The notes under the pieces: generated by a model | Database searches by the model: none | Told to the model about the DNA's origin: nothing | Seen by the model: the letters and a program-made list of their open reading frames with translations, nothing else | In this document: piece by piece, positions 7,562 through 16,296 of the stretch | How positions within the stretch are numbered: position 1 is the first letter of the stretch | Layout: the number at the start of each line of letters is the position of its first letter | Position numbers and translations under genes: made by a program | NCBI GenBank assembly: GCA_002344065.1 | Contig: DDTK01000005.1 | Location: 116,655-180,654 of the forward strand | DNA from: Flammeovirgaceae bacterium UBA2366 | GTDB taxonomy: Bacteria; Bacteroidota; Bacteroidia; Cytophagales; Cyclobacteriaceae | Direction of reading: 5' to 3' | DNA length: 64,000 nucleotides

Positions 7562-8422
7562 TCAATACGTCTTCGTCATGTCCGAAGGAATGCAGATAAT
7601 AAAATCTGCTGTATTTTTATTGTCATCAGAAAGCTTATTGATATCCTCCTGCTCAACGGAATGAATCGTAACGATCTTCAGGTTGGGGTTTGCCTTCCTT
7701 AAATACCAATAAATACCTTCAAAGTTTTGTGAATGGTAGGCGCCATGATAGTGGATAAAAATCCCAGTGGATAGGTTTTTGAGAATAAAATATGCCATGG
7801 TTGCATCTTTAACCGCCTGGGCACGAGCAATATTCTCAGCGCTACCCGGGGTGCCGTGGCTTCCCATGGAACTGATCATGTTTTTATAACCCGGTAATTC
7901 CAAATCAATTTCAATAGGCAAAGTTGCTATGAATTGTTTTCCTTCATCTTGTATTGATGCCAACGCATCAATACCCTTTCGCGAAACAAGGTTAGCGTAG
8001 CGCCTGGGTACATTGGTGGCAATAGCCTTGAGTTTATTCGCTTTTGCAAATTCTATCAGCGGCTTGTAATCATTTTTATAGTTATCCCAAACTTTAGCCT
8101 CATGAAGCAGATGACGTTCTTCAATGGTCCCGTTCAGGTATTCATTTAACACCAATTGATTGTCCGCTTCAAACATTTCAAATCCCAGTGCTAATTGTGG
8201 ATTGGCTTTGAAAAGGTCTTTCGTTACTTGTAGTTGAAGCCAATGGTCAATGGAATTATCATGCAATTCACCAAACAATACAATATCTGCTTTGATGAGC
8301 TCATTGATTATCTTTTGAAACTCAACGGGTTTACCTTCTTGGGTATAAAGCCTATAGGCAAGCTTATCCTGTGCCTGTAACGAATAACTGAAAAGGGTAA
8401 GGACAACCAAAAATCTGATCAT
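7562..8422 (-). CDS. ChaN family (Tiki/haem-binding uptake superfamily) exported protein
   Basis: 286 residues from ATG 8422, chosen because it starts a clean signal peptide (MIRFLVVLTLFSYSLQAQ) seven bases after the folB stop. Upstream non-ATG extensions would bury that signal. The ChaN/DUF399 blocks are present: IVLFGELHDN near 45-55, then GFEMFEADNQLVL, and MGSHGTPGSAENIARAQAVKDATMA (split over 170-195). The family binds haem-like iron ligands at the cell surface or acts as a metal-dependent protease relative (Tiki/TraB fold). The precise function here is unknown. Probably cotranscribed with folB. Confidence 0.85.
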   Translation of the reverse strand: MIRFLVVLTLFSYSLQAQDKLAYRLYTQEGKPVEFQKIINELIKADIVLFGELHDNSIDHWLQLQVTKDLFKANPQLALGFEMFEADNQLVLNEYLNGTIEERHLLHEAKVWDNYKNDYKPLIEFAKANKLKAIATNVPRRYANLVSRKGIDALASIQDEGKQFIATLPIEIDLELPGYKNMISSMGSHGTPGSAENIARAQAVKDATMAYFILKNLSTGIFIHYHGAYHSQNFEGIYWYLRKANPNLKIVTIHSVEQEDINKLSDDNKNTADFIICIPSDMTKTY

Positions 8423-8429
8423 AACTATC

Positions 8430-8789
8430 TCAACGTTTTTTATAAATCTCAATGGTGGCGCGTTTACACTTACCCCCTATTGGTGGGTTAATTTTAGAAA
8501 TTTTTAATTCGACCGATAATACAACAGGCAATTCACGCAGTATATCATCCACTATTTTGCCGGCAACGGTTTCAAGAAGTTTGGAGGGTTTCTCCATTTC
8601 ATCTTTTATTATCCGGAAAAGCGATTCGTAATTTACGGTACCCGATAAATCATCCTGAAAAGCAGCTGCCGTGAAATCAGTTTCAACGGCAATGTCTACT
8701 TCAAACCAGTTGCCGGATTCGCGCTCATGTGGATACACACCGTGAAAGGCATGGAATTCAAGACCTTCAAGCGCAACCCGACCGGTCAT
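8430..8789 (-). CDS. folB: Dihydroneopterin aldolase
   Basis: 119 residues, the standard size for the enzyme. Visible motifs are EGLEFHAFHGVYPHERESG at the N-terminus (active-site glutamate after HGVYPHE), TVNYESLF in the middle, LLETVAGKI (second active-site region) and a final INPPIGGKCKRATIEI strand pair. It cleaves dihydroneopterin to 6-hydroxymethyl-dihydropterin in folate synthesis. The start overlaps the DivIVA stop by ATGA. Confidence 0.93.
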   Translation of the reverse strand: MTGRVALEGLEFHAFHGVYPHERESGNWFEVDIAVETDFTAAAFQDDLSGTVNYESLFRIIKDEMEKPSKLLETVAGKIVDDILRELPVVLSVELKISKINPPIGGKCKRATIEIYKKR

Positions 8790-9541
8790 CCAATCTCGTC
8801 AAAAAAAGAAGTTACTTTTCTGGTGTGAGACTCCACAACAACGCTTTCCTGTTCCACCAGCATAGAAGGTTCAGGTTGTGGCTTTTGCACTATAGGTTCA
8901 GGAGTAACAATGCGTTTAGGTTCTTCCTGTTTCTTATACGTCTGTTGATGATCAGCGTTGGGGAACACGGCCTTCTTAATTTCCATTCGGGCTTGCGACA
9001 GATGCTTATCGGCATCAAAGCCCTTCTGATTGTTTTGAATGCGTTCAACACGTTCAATACTGTCTTGCGAAATTCGTTTAAGCTCCTGCAACAGGTCATC
9101 GCGTGTAGATTCGAGCTTCTTATAATTTTCAACCATTCCACGAAGTCTTTCCTCCATTTCTGACAACACCTGCTTGGCGCGTTGCTCCGCTTCATCAATG
9201 GTGTTGCTGGCCATCATTTTGGCTTCATTCATCATGGCATCGGCCTTCAGTTGCGATTCACGCAAATGAAGATCGGCTGCCTGCCGTGCCTGTTCAATAA
9301 CATGGGCACCCGTATCCTCGGCTGTTTTGAGTGTTTTATATAACGAACTCTCTACTTCCCGCAGTTTGGTAACTTCTCTTTCTGCGGCTTCAAGCTTTAT
9401 GCGTAATTCCTTTCCTTCATCAACCAGGCGTTCCCATTCGGAGGAGAGGGTTAGCAAAAAAGCGTTTACCTCATCCTTATCATACCCACGAAAATGTTTC
9501 TCGAAGGTTTTTTGCCGGATTTCAAGCGGTGTAATTTTCAT
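8786..9541 (-). CDS. DivIVA domain protein
   Basis: 251 residues from ATG 9541. The N-terminus MKITPLEIRQKTFEKHFRGY with DKDEVNAFL is the diagnostic DivIVA/GpsB lipid-binding turn and first helix. It is followed by a long coiled coil (about 30-180) and a low-complexity, Pro/Glu-rich tail ending in VTSFFDEIG. In Gram-positives such proteins mark curved membrane at poles and septa. In Bacteroidota the role is not established. Translationally coupled to folB. Confidence 0.9.
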   Translation of the reverse strand: MKITPLEIRQKTFEKHFRGYDKDEVNAFLLTLSSEWERLVDEGKELRIKLEAAEREVTKLREVESSLYKTLKTAEDTGAHVIEQARQAADLHLRESQLKADAMMNEAKMMASNTIDEAEQRAKQVLSEMEERLRGMVENYKKLESTRDDLLQELKRISQDSIERVERIQNNQKGFDADKHLSQARMEIKKAVFPNADHQQTYKKQEEPKRIVTPEPIVQKPQPEPSMLVEQESVVVESHTRKVTSFFDEIG

Positions 9542-9583
9542 TGTACTACGGGTTAAGTTTAAAAAATAGGAGCCGATAAAAAA

Positions 9584-10510
9584 TCAGGTATCAAGGCTCT
9601 CATTAAAATCTATACTCCACACAGACATGGTTCGGTCATCGCTGGCACTCACCAATTGTCCCCGATGGTTCGTCCATAAAAGTTTGTTTACCGAGGTTCC
9701 ATGGCCGGCATGCCGCCCCTTGTCTATCACTTTCAACAACCTCAGTTCACGTAAGTCCCACACCTTTATGGACTTATCCATGCTACAAGTTACGAAATGT
9801 TTGGAATCGGGGCTAAATTCAATGTGATTTATTGCATACATATGGGCTACCACCTCCGTAACGGGTATGTAGCAAGCCTGGGCATCCCACAATTTTAGCC
9901 GTGCATCACGCGATCCACTCATTAAAAAATTACCATCCGGAGTGTAGCGAATTGTAAACACCGAGTTGGCATGCGCTGCCCATTCGTGCTTTAAGCTCAG
10001 GGTGTCCAGATCAAATACCCGGATATAGCAGTCACTATATCCAACAGCAATTTCCCCCCTTGATGGATTGATTGCTATTGAACGGGAGCTTTTATCAGCC
10101 GGTTTTGTACTGTTCAAAATGGCTAAGGTATGCACATCAATTGTCGTTAAAACTCCTCCGCCATCCGCTACAAACAATCGCTGGCCTGCTGATTGAATAT
10201 CGAAAATGGCAGCGTTAGTCATCTTTAACGAGCCGCCTGCCTTTTTATTCTTCCAGTCAATCAGGTGAATACCATCATAATTATGGCCTACCGCCAACAA
10301 TCCGGACGGCTCAACATGCAAAGCATAAATAGAATGGGGTAGCTTTGCGATCAACTCTCCCTCCTGGGGATTTTCAAGGTTCCACAACACCACCATACCA
10401 TCACCGGAACCACTAAAGAAAAGGTTGTGCTTATCGGCCTGCTGGAGTGTATAAATGGAATCGCGGTGCCCGGTGATATTGTGTAATCGCTTTACGTCAA
10501 CCTTACTCAT
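9584..10510 (-). CDS. WD40 repeat protein
   Basis: 308 residues from ATG 10510. At least six WD repeats are visible, with GSGDGMVVLWNLE, SGSRDARLKLWDAQ, TCSMDKSIKVWDLR and SASDDRTMSVWSID as the clearest ends, suggesting a complete seven-bladed beta propeller with no added domain or signal peptide. A cytoplasmic scaffold is likely, but partners cannot be read from the sequence. It lies 42 bp ahead of the DivIVA gene on the same strand, so joint transcription is plausible. Confidence 0.88.
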   Translation of the reverse strand: MSKVDVKRLHNITGHRDSIYTLQQADKHNLFFSGSGDGMVVLWNLENPQEGELIAKLPHSIYALHVEPSGLLAVGHNYDGIHLIDWKNKKAGGSLKMTNAAIFDIQSAGQRLFVADGGGVLTTIDVHTLAILNSTKPADKSSRSIAINPSRGEIAVGYSDCYIRVFDLDTLSLKHEWAAHANSVFTIRYTPDGNFLMSGSRDARLKLWDAQACYIPVTEVVAHMYAINHIEFSPDSKHFVTCSMDKSIKVWDLRELRLLKVIDKGRHAGHGTSVNKLLWTNHRGQLVSASDDRTMSVWSIDFNESLDT

Positions 10511-10585
10511 CAATTGGATAACTGATGCAAAGGTCTTAAAGTTTACACAAGTTTGTAGTAAAATTGTCTGATAAAGCTAAATTCC

Positions 10586-11203
10586 ATGCCCCAGATTTAT
10601 CAAGAAGTATCTGAAACACGCGCCTGGGGGCTGTGGAAAATTGAAGAGTCTGAAGAGACGCTACGGCACTTAACATCAGAAATCGCCCCGCAGGAAATCA
10701 AACATCCTGAAAAACGATTGGAGTACCTGGCCGTTAGGGCATTGATCAAAAAATTACTACTGGTGTGGGGGGCGAACTTTAAAGGTTTAACGAAAAATGA
10801 GCATGGAAAACCCTTCCTGAAAAACCTAAATTTCCACGTTTCGCTCAGTCATTCCTTCCCCTACGTAACGGCTATTTTGGATAAAGAAAAAACTGTGGGT
10901 ATTGATTTGGAACACAGCAAGGCCAAACTATTGAAAATTGGGCCCAGAATGCTCCATTCAGGGGAATATGAAGATGCCGGAAAAGATATAACCAAATTAT
11001 GTGTTTACTGGTGTGCCAAAGAAACCATGCTAAAAGTTTATGGTAAAAAGGATTTGATTTTTGCAGAAAACTTGCTGGTAGAGCCCTTTATTCTGAAGGA
11101 AAAAGGCAATTTTGTTGGCCGGATTATTGTCAATAATCAAACGACAACGATCCCTTTGCACTACCGATTGTTCAAAGATTTTGCGATTGTCTATAACCTA
11201 TGA
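10586..11203 (+). CDS. 4'-phosphopantetheinyl transferase superfamily protein
   Basis: 205 residues from ATG 10586. Sfp-type motifs are present: KNEHGKPFL (70-78), VSLSHS (85-90), GIDLE (105-109, metal-binding D107) and WCAKETMLK (142-150, with E146 and K150). The canonical WTxKEA appears as WCAKET. It transfers phosphopantetheine from CoA to a carrier-protein serine. The target (fatty acid ACP or a specialised synthase) is not indicated by neighbours. Confidence 0.88.
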   Translation: MPQIYQEVSETRAWGLWKIEESEETLRHLTSEIAPQEIKHPEKRLEYLAVRALIKKLLLVWGANFKGLTKNEHGKPFLKNLNFHVSLSHSFPYVTAILDKEKTVGIDLEHSKAKLLKIGPRMLHSGEYEDAGKDITKLCVYWCAKETMLKVYGKKDLIFAENLLVEPFILKEKGNFVGRIIVNNQTTTIPLHYRLFKDFAIVYNL

Positions 11204-11207
11204 ACGT

Positions 11208-11759
11208 ATGAAACTGTTGAGCCTGATTTTAATTTTCACCGGCCTGATCGCGAAAGCACAAACCATTGAGAATTTTACATTGACCAATGTTATTGACAAT
11301 AAAAAGATTTCTCTTTCCTCGTATGCCGGATCACCTGGTGTGATTATCATTTTTACAAGTAATGAATGTCCGTTTGATCGCCATTATGCTGATCGTATTC
11401 AAATGCTTGCCACTGACTATGGATCCAGAATACCCATATTATTGATCAACGCTCACACCGATAGTGAAGAATCTGTTGAGGCAATGAAAAATCAAAAACT
11501 TACATTGCCTTACCTCGCAGACAAAGACCAGACTGTTTTAAATCAATTCAATGCACGGAGAAGTCCGGAAGCCTTTTTAGTAAAACCAACTGCTGGAAAA
11601 TTTACCATAGTTTACCGTGGCGCTATTGATGACAATGCGCAATCGGCTGATGATGTTATCCATGCTTATCTGAAAGATGCTGTTGATCAATTATTGGCGG
11701 GGCGAAAAATTGAAACAACTGAAACACGACCCGTTGGCTGCAACATCCGGAGAAACTAG
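11208..11759 (+). CDS. Exported thioredoxin-fold redoxin
   Basis: 183 residues from ATG 11208, four bases after the previous stop. A signal peptide (MKLLSLILIFTGLIAKAQ) precedes an AhpC/TSA-like fold: IIIFTSNECPFDRHYADR places a single cysteine (C54) at the first active-site position, without a CxxC. The chain ends with RPVGCNI, a second cysteine as in the 'PRX-like' redoxin subgroup, so a C54 to C-terminal Cys disulfide is plausible. A periplasmic thiol oxidoreductase is inferred. It ends six bases before an inverted-repeat element. Confidence 0.85.
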   Translation: MKLLSLILIFTGLIAKAQTIENFTLTNVIDNKKISLSSYAGSPGVIIIFTSNECPFDRHYADRIQMLATDYGSRIPILLINAHTDSEESVEAMKNQKLTLPYLADKDQTVLNQFNARRSPEAFLVKPTAGKFTIVYRGAIDDNAQSADDVIHAYLKDAVDQLLAGRKIETTETRPVGCNIRRN

Positions 11760-11764
11760 AACCC

Positions 11765-11893
11765 ATCTCAAAAATACGAAATGCAACGAAGTCGTACCGG
11801 CTTTGAGCCAGTATCCGGTTTATGAATTTATAAAACTGAATTTATAAAACTAGATCGCGGATCACTGTCCGCAATGACAACTATTTTTGAGAT
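11765..11893. repeat. Dispersed repeat copy D, bounded by 12-bp inverted repeats
   Basis: Perfect inverted ends ATCTCAAAAATA (11765-11776) and its complement (11882-11893) bound a 129-bp unit filling the gap between two convergent genes. Inside are GCAACGAAGTCGTACC and CCGCAATGACA, degenerate relatives of the family-1 repeat words, and a 14-bp unit TGAATTTATAAAAC repeated exactly in tandem (11823-11836, 11837-11850). It looks like a small MITE-like element and could act as a two-way terminator. Confidence 0.6.
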
Positions 11894-11898
11894 CGGCT

Positions 11899-12753
11899 CT
11901 AAACACCCAGGTCTGCACCATCGGCAATGATGAGCAGCAACTCCTTTACTTCTTCAGCTTTTTCATGTTCTCCCATTTTATCAAACGACATGATAAGGTT
12001 TCTGAATACCCTGCGGATAATTTCCAAATTGGAACACGGCTCAAAAAATGAAGCTTGTGGGGTAAGGCGTAATTCGTGAATGTAATTCTCAATATCCTGC
12101 CGAGAAAAAATCAAACCTTTATTAAAGGCATTGATGTAAAATGAATTTTTACCATCCTGATAAATCAAAACAAATAAATTCGGAAGGTTTACACCATGTA
12201 CTGGTAATTTAAGTTTTTGCGCCACCATCATATAGATGACACAAAGAGAAATCGGGTTACCGCGATGTGTTTCCAGCACCACGTTAATCATGGAATTACC
12301 GGGCGAATGAAAGTTTTTAGTATTTGCCGTAAACTTAAGTTTATTGAACAACACACCATTCAACACTTTAATCTGGTCAAACGGATATAAATCGGGCTTA
12401 AACTCCAGCCAGGCCTCATAATAAATTTGTTCTAGATCTTGCTTTAATTTTTCCAGTTCCAGATCCGGGTATTGGTACGTAGCAATCAGCCAGAGTCCGG
12501 TAAGCAAATCCTGATCCTCACTCGCATACCAATCCTTAACACGCTGCTTGATCAGTTCATATTGCAAATCGTGAATAAGGCCTTCAATTTTTTGCTGTAC
12601 TTGCGGATTGAAGCTGTTCTCCCACTGTTGCTCAAGGAAGGGGATAATTTCCTTACCGAGCGAACGTATCTTATCGGTTACATGAGAAACAATCTGATCA
12701 TCCTCATCATCCAATAACGAAACGAGCGCTTTTAATTCCTTATCATTCATCAT
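11899..12753 (-). CDS. SirB1/transglutaminase-like family protein
   Basis: 284 residues from ATG 12753 (MM start). The N-terminal third is helical. Residues about 125-215 carry the SirB1 block: SPGNSMINVVLETHRGNPIS then LPVHGVNLPNLFVL, with an NAFNKG turn. The family has a transglutaminase-like core but generally lacks a full catalytic triad and has no settled function. Start overlaps the carboxylase stop by ATGA, so it is translationally coupled to it. Confidence 0.82.
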   Translation of the reverse strand: MMNDKELKALVSLLDDEDDQIVSHVTDKIRSLGKEIIPFLEQQWENSFNPQVQQKIEGLIHDLQYELIKQRVKDWYASEDQDLLTGLWLIATYQYPDLELEKLKQDLEQIYYEAWLEFKPDLYPFDQIKVLNGVLFNKLKFTANTKNFHSPGNSMINVVLETHRGNPISLCVIYMMVAQKLKLPVHGVNLPNLFVLIYQDGKNSFYINAFNKGLIFSRQDIENYIHELRLTPQASFFEPCSNLEIIRRVFRNLIMSFDKMGEHEKAEEVKELLLIIADGADLGV

Positions 12754-14384
12754 GTTTGAATAACACCAACATTAAAACGTTCCACAGGCGCATGATTGGC
12801 TGCCTCAATACCCATAGCTATAACCTTGCGGGTTTCAAGCGGGTCGATTACGCCATCTATCCACAAACGGGCGGCCGCATAGTAAGGACTTAATTGATCG
12901 TTATACCGATCGGTGATTTCCTTTAACAATGAACTCTCTTCCTCTTTGGTGATTTCCTTGCCTTGTGATTTTAAGGCATTGACCCGTATTTGAAGTAATG
13001 TTTTAGCTGCCGATGCTCCACTCATCACAGCTATTTGTGCTGATGGCCATGCAAAAATTAAACGTGGATCGTAAGCCTTGCCACACATGGCATAATTACC
13101 GGCACCGTAAGAATTACCAATAATGATGGTGAACTTCGGTACCGTGGAATTGGCCATAGCATTAACCATTTTGGCACCATCTTTAATAATACCACCATGT
13201 TCAGCCTTACTGCCTACCATAAAACCACTTACATCCTGAATGAACAGTAAAGGAATTTTACGCTGATTGCAATTCATGATAAACCGCGCTGCCTTATCTG
13301 CTGAGTCGGAGTAAATTACTCCGCCCATTTGCATTTCGCCTTTTTTGGTTTTAACCACCTTACGTTGATTGGCTATTATGCCTACAGCCCAGCCATCAAT
13401 TCGTGCAGTACCACAAATAATGGTTTTTCCATACAACGCTTTGTACTCATCAAATTCAGAATTATCCACCAACCGATTAATAATGTCCAACGTATCGTAT
13501 GGCTTAACGCGATCGGAAGGGAAGAGTCCATAAATTTCAGAGGGGTCTTCTTTAGGAGGTCGTGAATCCGTGCGATCAAATCCGGCTTTCTCGAAGTGCC
13601 CCATCTTATTAAACAACGAACGGATATAATCGAGGCAAGCCTGATCGTTAGGAAACTTGTTATCGGTTACACCCGATATTTCGCAATGCGTAGTGGCTCC
13701 ACCTAATGCTTCATTGTCGATATCTTCACCAATGGCTGCTTTTACCAGGTATGAGCCTGCCAGAAAAATAGATCCTGTCTTATCAACAATCATCGCTTCA
13801 TCCGACATGATGGGTAAATAGGCGCCTCCGGCAACACAACTTCCCATGATAGCAGCAATCTGTACAATGCCCATAGAAGACATCTTTGCGTTGTTTCTGA
13901 ACTGCCTTCCAAAATGTTCCTTATCTGGAAAAATTTCATCCTGCATGGGCAGAAAAACACCTGCACTATCTACCAGGTAAACCACGGGCAATCGGTTTTC
14001 CATGGCAATCTCCTGAATGCGTAAATTTTTTTTTGCTGTAATCGGAAACCAGGCACCGGCTTTTACTGTGGCATCATTAGCCACAATGACACATTGCCTT
14101 CCATGAATATACCCGATACCTGTAACCACACCGGCCGAAGGGCAACCCCCGTACTCAAGGTACATGCCCTCACCGGTGAATAAACCGATTTCTAAAAATT
14201 CGGACCCCTTGTCGGTAAGGTATTGAATGCGTTCCCGCGCGGTGAGCTTTCCTTTCTGGTGCTGTTCATCTATTTTCTTTTGTCCGCCACCCAGTCTGGT
14301 CTTGGATTCTTTACTATGCAACTGCTGTACGAGCTGTTTATAGCGATCTTCATTTTTATTAAACTCCAGATCCTTCTTGGACAT
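12750..14384 (-). CDS. Acyl-CoA carboxylase beta subunit (methylcrotonyl-CoA type)
   Basis: 544 residues from ATG 14384. The carboxyltransferase blocks are GKLTARERI, YGGCPSAGVVTGIG, DSAGVFLPMQDEIFPD, MGSCVAGGAYLP and, in the C-terminal half, QDVSGFMVGSKAEHGGII with GNSYGAGNYAMCGKAY. These fit methylcrotonyl- or geranyl-CoA carboxylases better than propionyl-CoA enzymes. It would transfer CO2 from biotin to the acyl-CoA. The biotin carboxylase/carrier subunit is not in the window. A different beta subunit lies at 29171-30742. Confidence 0.9.
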   Translation of the reverse strand: MSKKDLEFNKNEDRYKQLVQQLHSKESKTRLGGGQKKIDEQHQKGKLTARERIQYLTDKGSEFLEIGLFTGEGMYLEYGGCPSAGVVTGIGYIHGRQCVIVANDATVKAGAWFPITAKKNLRIQEIAMENRLPVVYLVDSAGVFLPMQDEIFPDKEHFGRQFRNNAKMSSMGIVQIAAIMGSCVAGGAYLPIMSDEAMIVDKTGSIFLAGSYLVKAAIGEDIDNEALGGATTHCEISGVTDNKFPNDQACLDYIRSLFNKMGHFEKAGFDRTDSRPPKEDPSEIYGLFPSDRVKPYDTLDIINRLVDNSEFDEYKALYGKTIICGTARIDGWAVGIIANQRKVVKTKKGEMQMGGVIYSDSADKAARFIMNCNQRKIPLLFIQDVSGFMVGSKAEHGGIIKDGAKMVNAMANSTVPKFTIIIGNSYGAGNYAMCGKAYDPRLIFAWPSAQIAVMSGASAAKTLLQIRVNALKSQGKEITKEEESSLLKEITDRYNDQLSPYYAAARLWIDGVIDPLETRKVIAMGIEAANHAPVERFNVGVIQT

Positions 14385-14403
14385 GATAGAGGTATTAGAT
14401 GAA

Positions 14404-15357
14404 TTAATCTTCTTTGCGCTGTTTATCTAAATCGCGCTGAATCTTCTTTTGACTCTTGCCTAACGGAGCCATGAAGTGCTTGGGATTACTATTAAAATGC
14501 TTGGCCAGGGAATCGATGGACAGTAACATCTTGTTAAGATTGACATACAATGAATCTTCCGTCATCAACTTACTAACAGTATTATCACCCTTACTGAATT
14601 GACCAAGCGCTTCATTTAACTTGGATAATGTTTGTTTGATTTTTGTTAGTGTTTCATTGACCTCCACTGATTTTAATGAATCGGAAATCGTTTTAAAATT
14701 TTGCAAGGTGGGATCCAGGTGACGCAGTGTGCGGTTTACATTAGCGGTTAAATACTTTATGCTATCCGAAAGACCGGTAATGGTGCGATTGGCATTGTCA
14801 ACGGTGGAATTTATTTTACCTGGGGTTTCTTTAAAGTCATCAAAAATGCCATCAATCTTTTGTGAATTCCTCGCCAGGTTTTCCAATATGGTGTTAAGCT
14901 TTCGCAATGTAGACTGAAGGTTATCAGCAACAGGAGCTGCACTTTCTTCCAAAAAAGCAGTGATGCCTTTCGCGACTGAAGAATTCAACGTGTCCTTTGG
15001 TTTTAACGGCTCAGTAACCCGGCCTACAGAGAGTTGGATGAATTTGGTACCCAAAAAATCACCATTCAGAATAGCTTCTGAGGAATCACCCAGTATAACA
15101 TACGAATCAATCTCAAGCTCAACTACTACCCTTCTTTTAGCTTGTTGAATCTGTATTCTGCTCACACGCCCCACCGAAACTCCACTGAGGTAGACCTGGT
15201 TAGAGGGCATCAACTGATCAACATTTTCGTAAATGGCGTAATATTTCTTTCGGGAAGAGAAAAAATCTATGCCTTTCAAAAAGTTGAAGCCAAGATAAAG
15301 TAACACCAGCGACACGACCATAAACAGGCCAACGCGTACTTCTTTCGATATTGTCAT
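14404..15357 (-). CDS. MlaD/MCE family lipid transport protein
   Basis: 317 residues from ATG 15357. A single N-terminal membrane helix (about 9-27, GLFMVVSLVLLYLGFNFLKG) anchors an MCE domain (about 38-115, including VYLSGVSVGRVSRI and GDFLGTKFIQLSVG), followed by a long helical/coiled tail and a basic end. MCE proteins form hexameric tunnels that move phospholipid between membranes. The adjacent amidase and divergent LptD genes give it an envelope-assembly setting. It lies 32 bp downstream of the amidase gene, probably cotranscribed. Confidence 0.9.
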   Translation of the reverse strand: MTISKEVRVGLFMVVSLVLLYLGFNFLKGIDFFSSRKKYYAIYENVDQLMPSNQVYLSGVSVGRVSRIQIQQAKRRVVVELEIDSYVILGDSSEAILNGDFLGTKFIQLSVGRVTEPLKPKDTLNSSVAKGITAFLEESAAPVADNLQSTLRKLNTILENLARNSQKIDGIFDDFKETPGKINSTVDNANRTITGLSDSIKYLTANVNRTLRHLDPTLQNFKTISDSLKSVEVNETLTKIKQTLSKLNEALGQFSKGDNTVSKLMTEDSLYVNLNKMLLSIDSLAKHFNSNPKHFMAPLGKSQKKIQRDLDKQRKED

Positions 15358-15389
15358 GGGGTACAGTTGATGCGTAACGAATTCAAGGC

Positions 15390-16205
15390 CTAATTTAGAG
15401 ATTTTACCTTGTTTTTATAATCGCGAATAGCCCTGAAAATGGCAGAAGCGATATACTCCTGAACCTGTGCATCGCTCAATTCTTTCTCTTCTTTGGTATT
15501 GGAGAGGTATCCTATCTCAATTAATACGGCAGGCATGGCGGTTTCCCACAGCACCTGAAAGCCCGCTTGCTTAACACCCCTGCTTTTCCGCCCGGCCTTA
15601 TCACCAAATTGTTTTTCTACCAGGTCCGCAAAATAAATGCTTGATTCGTGGTTGGCGGATTGCGTCAGGCTAAACAAAATATAAGACTCCGGGGATTTGG
15701 GATCAAACCCCTGGTACTTCTCTTCGTAGTTCTCCTCCAATAAAATTACTGAGTTTTCACGCATAGCAACCTCGAGGCTTTCCTGTGATTTGTGCAGTCC
15801 TAACACGTAGGTTTCTGTTCCGAAAATTGATTGCCTGCGTTGATCAGGGGTATTTTCGGGCAATGAATTAGCATGAATAGAAATGAATAAATCGGCATGA
15901 TTATCATTGGCCACTTTTGCCCTTTCCTTTAAGCCAATAGTAATGTCGGTTTTGCGGGTATACACCACCTTTACATCGGGCATATTCTTTTCCAGTATCT
16001 CACCCAGTTTTAGGCCTAGCTTCAGGGTTATGTCTTTCTCCTTGGTAAACTTTCCGAATGTACCGGGCTGCGTGCCTCCATGCCCGGGATCAATGCATAC
16101 GATAAACTTTTTGGACGAACCATTTTGACCACCATTTTGAGCAGAAGAATCGAAGTTTAGCAAGGTTATTGCTAACGAAAGCAAGACTAATCCTATATTC
16201 CCCAC
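15390..16205 (-). CDS. N-acetylmuramoyl-L-alanine amidase (Amidase_3)
   Basis: 271 residues from a GTG at 16205, which begins a signal peptide (GNIGLVLLSLAITLLNFDSS then AQ). The zinc amidase motifs are IDPGHGG, a Glu in the following FTKEKDITL, SIHANS and the catalytic VLIEIGYLSN near the C-terminus. An insertion between the last two (around SQESLEVAMRENSVILLEEN) is the regulatory region typical of AmiC-like enzymes. It cleaves peptidoglycan stem peptides during division. An in-frame ATG at 16340 would give 316 residues but would overlap the divergent lptD coding start, so the start is uncertain. Confidence 0.87.
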   Translation of the reverse strand: MGNIGLVLLSLAITLLNFDSSAQNGGQNGSSKKFIVCIDPGHGGTQPGTFGKFTKEKDITLKLGLKLGEILEKNMPDVKVVYTRKTDITIGLKERAKVANDNHADLFISIHANSLPENTPDQRRQSIFGTETYVLGLHKSQESLEVAMRENSVILLEENYEEKYQGFDPKSPESYILFSLTQSANHESSIYFADLVEKQFGDKAGRKSRGVKQAGFQVLWETAMPAVLIEIGYLSNTKEEKELSDAQVQEYIASAIFRAIRDYKNKVKSLN

Positions 16206-16234
16206 GGTCAGTAAAATGTTCAGGCGATTTGCAA

Positions 16235-16242
16235 TACCTTTG
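16235..16242 (+). promoter_or_regulatory. -7 promoter box for the lptD-like gene
   Basis: TACCTTTG matches TAnnTTTG exactly and lies between the preferred starts of the divergent amidase and lptD genes. No good TTTG occurs at the right distance upstream. If used, transcription starts near 16249 and the first usable lptD codon is GTG 16297. Confidence 0.45.
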
Positions 16243-16296
16243 CGCAAAACTGCGAATTTTTCAGCAAAACTTAAAGAATCGATCTTTACCCCTGTT

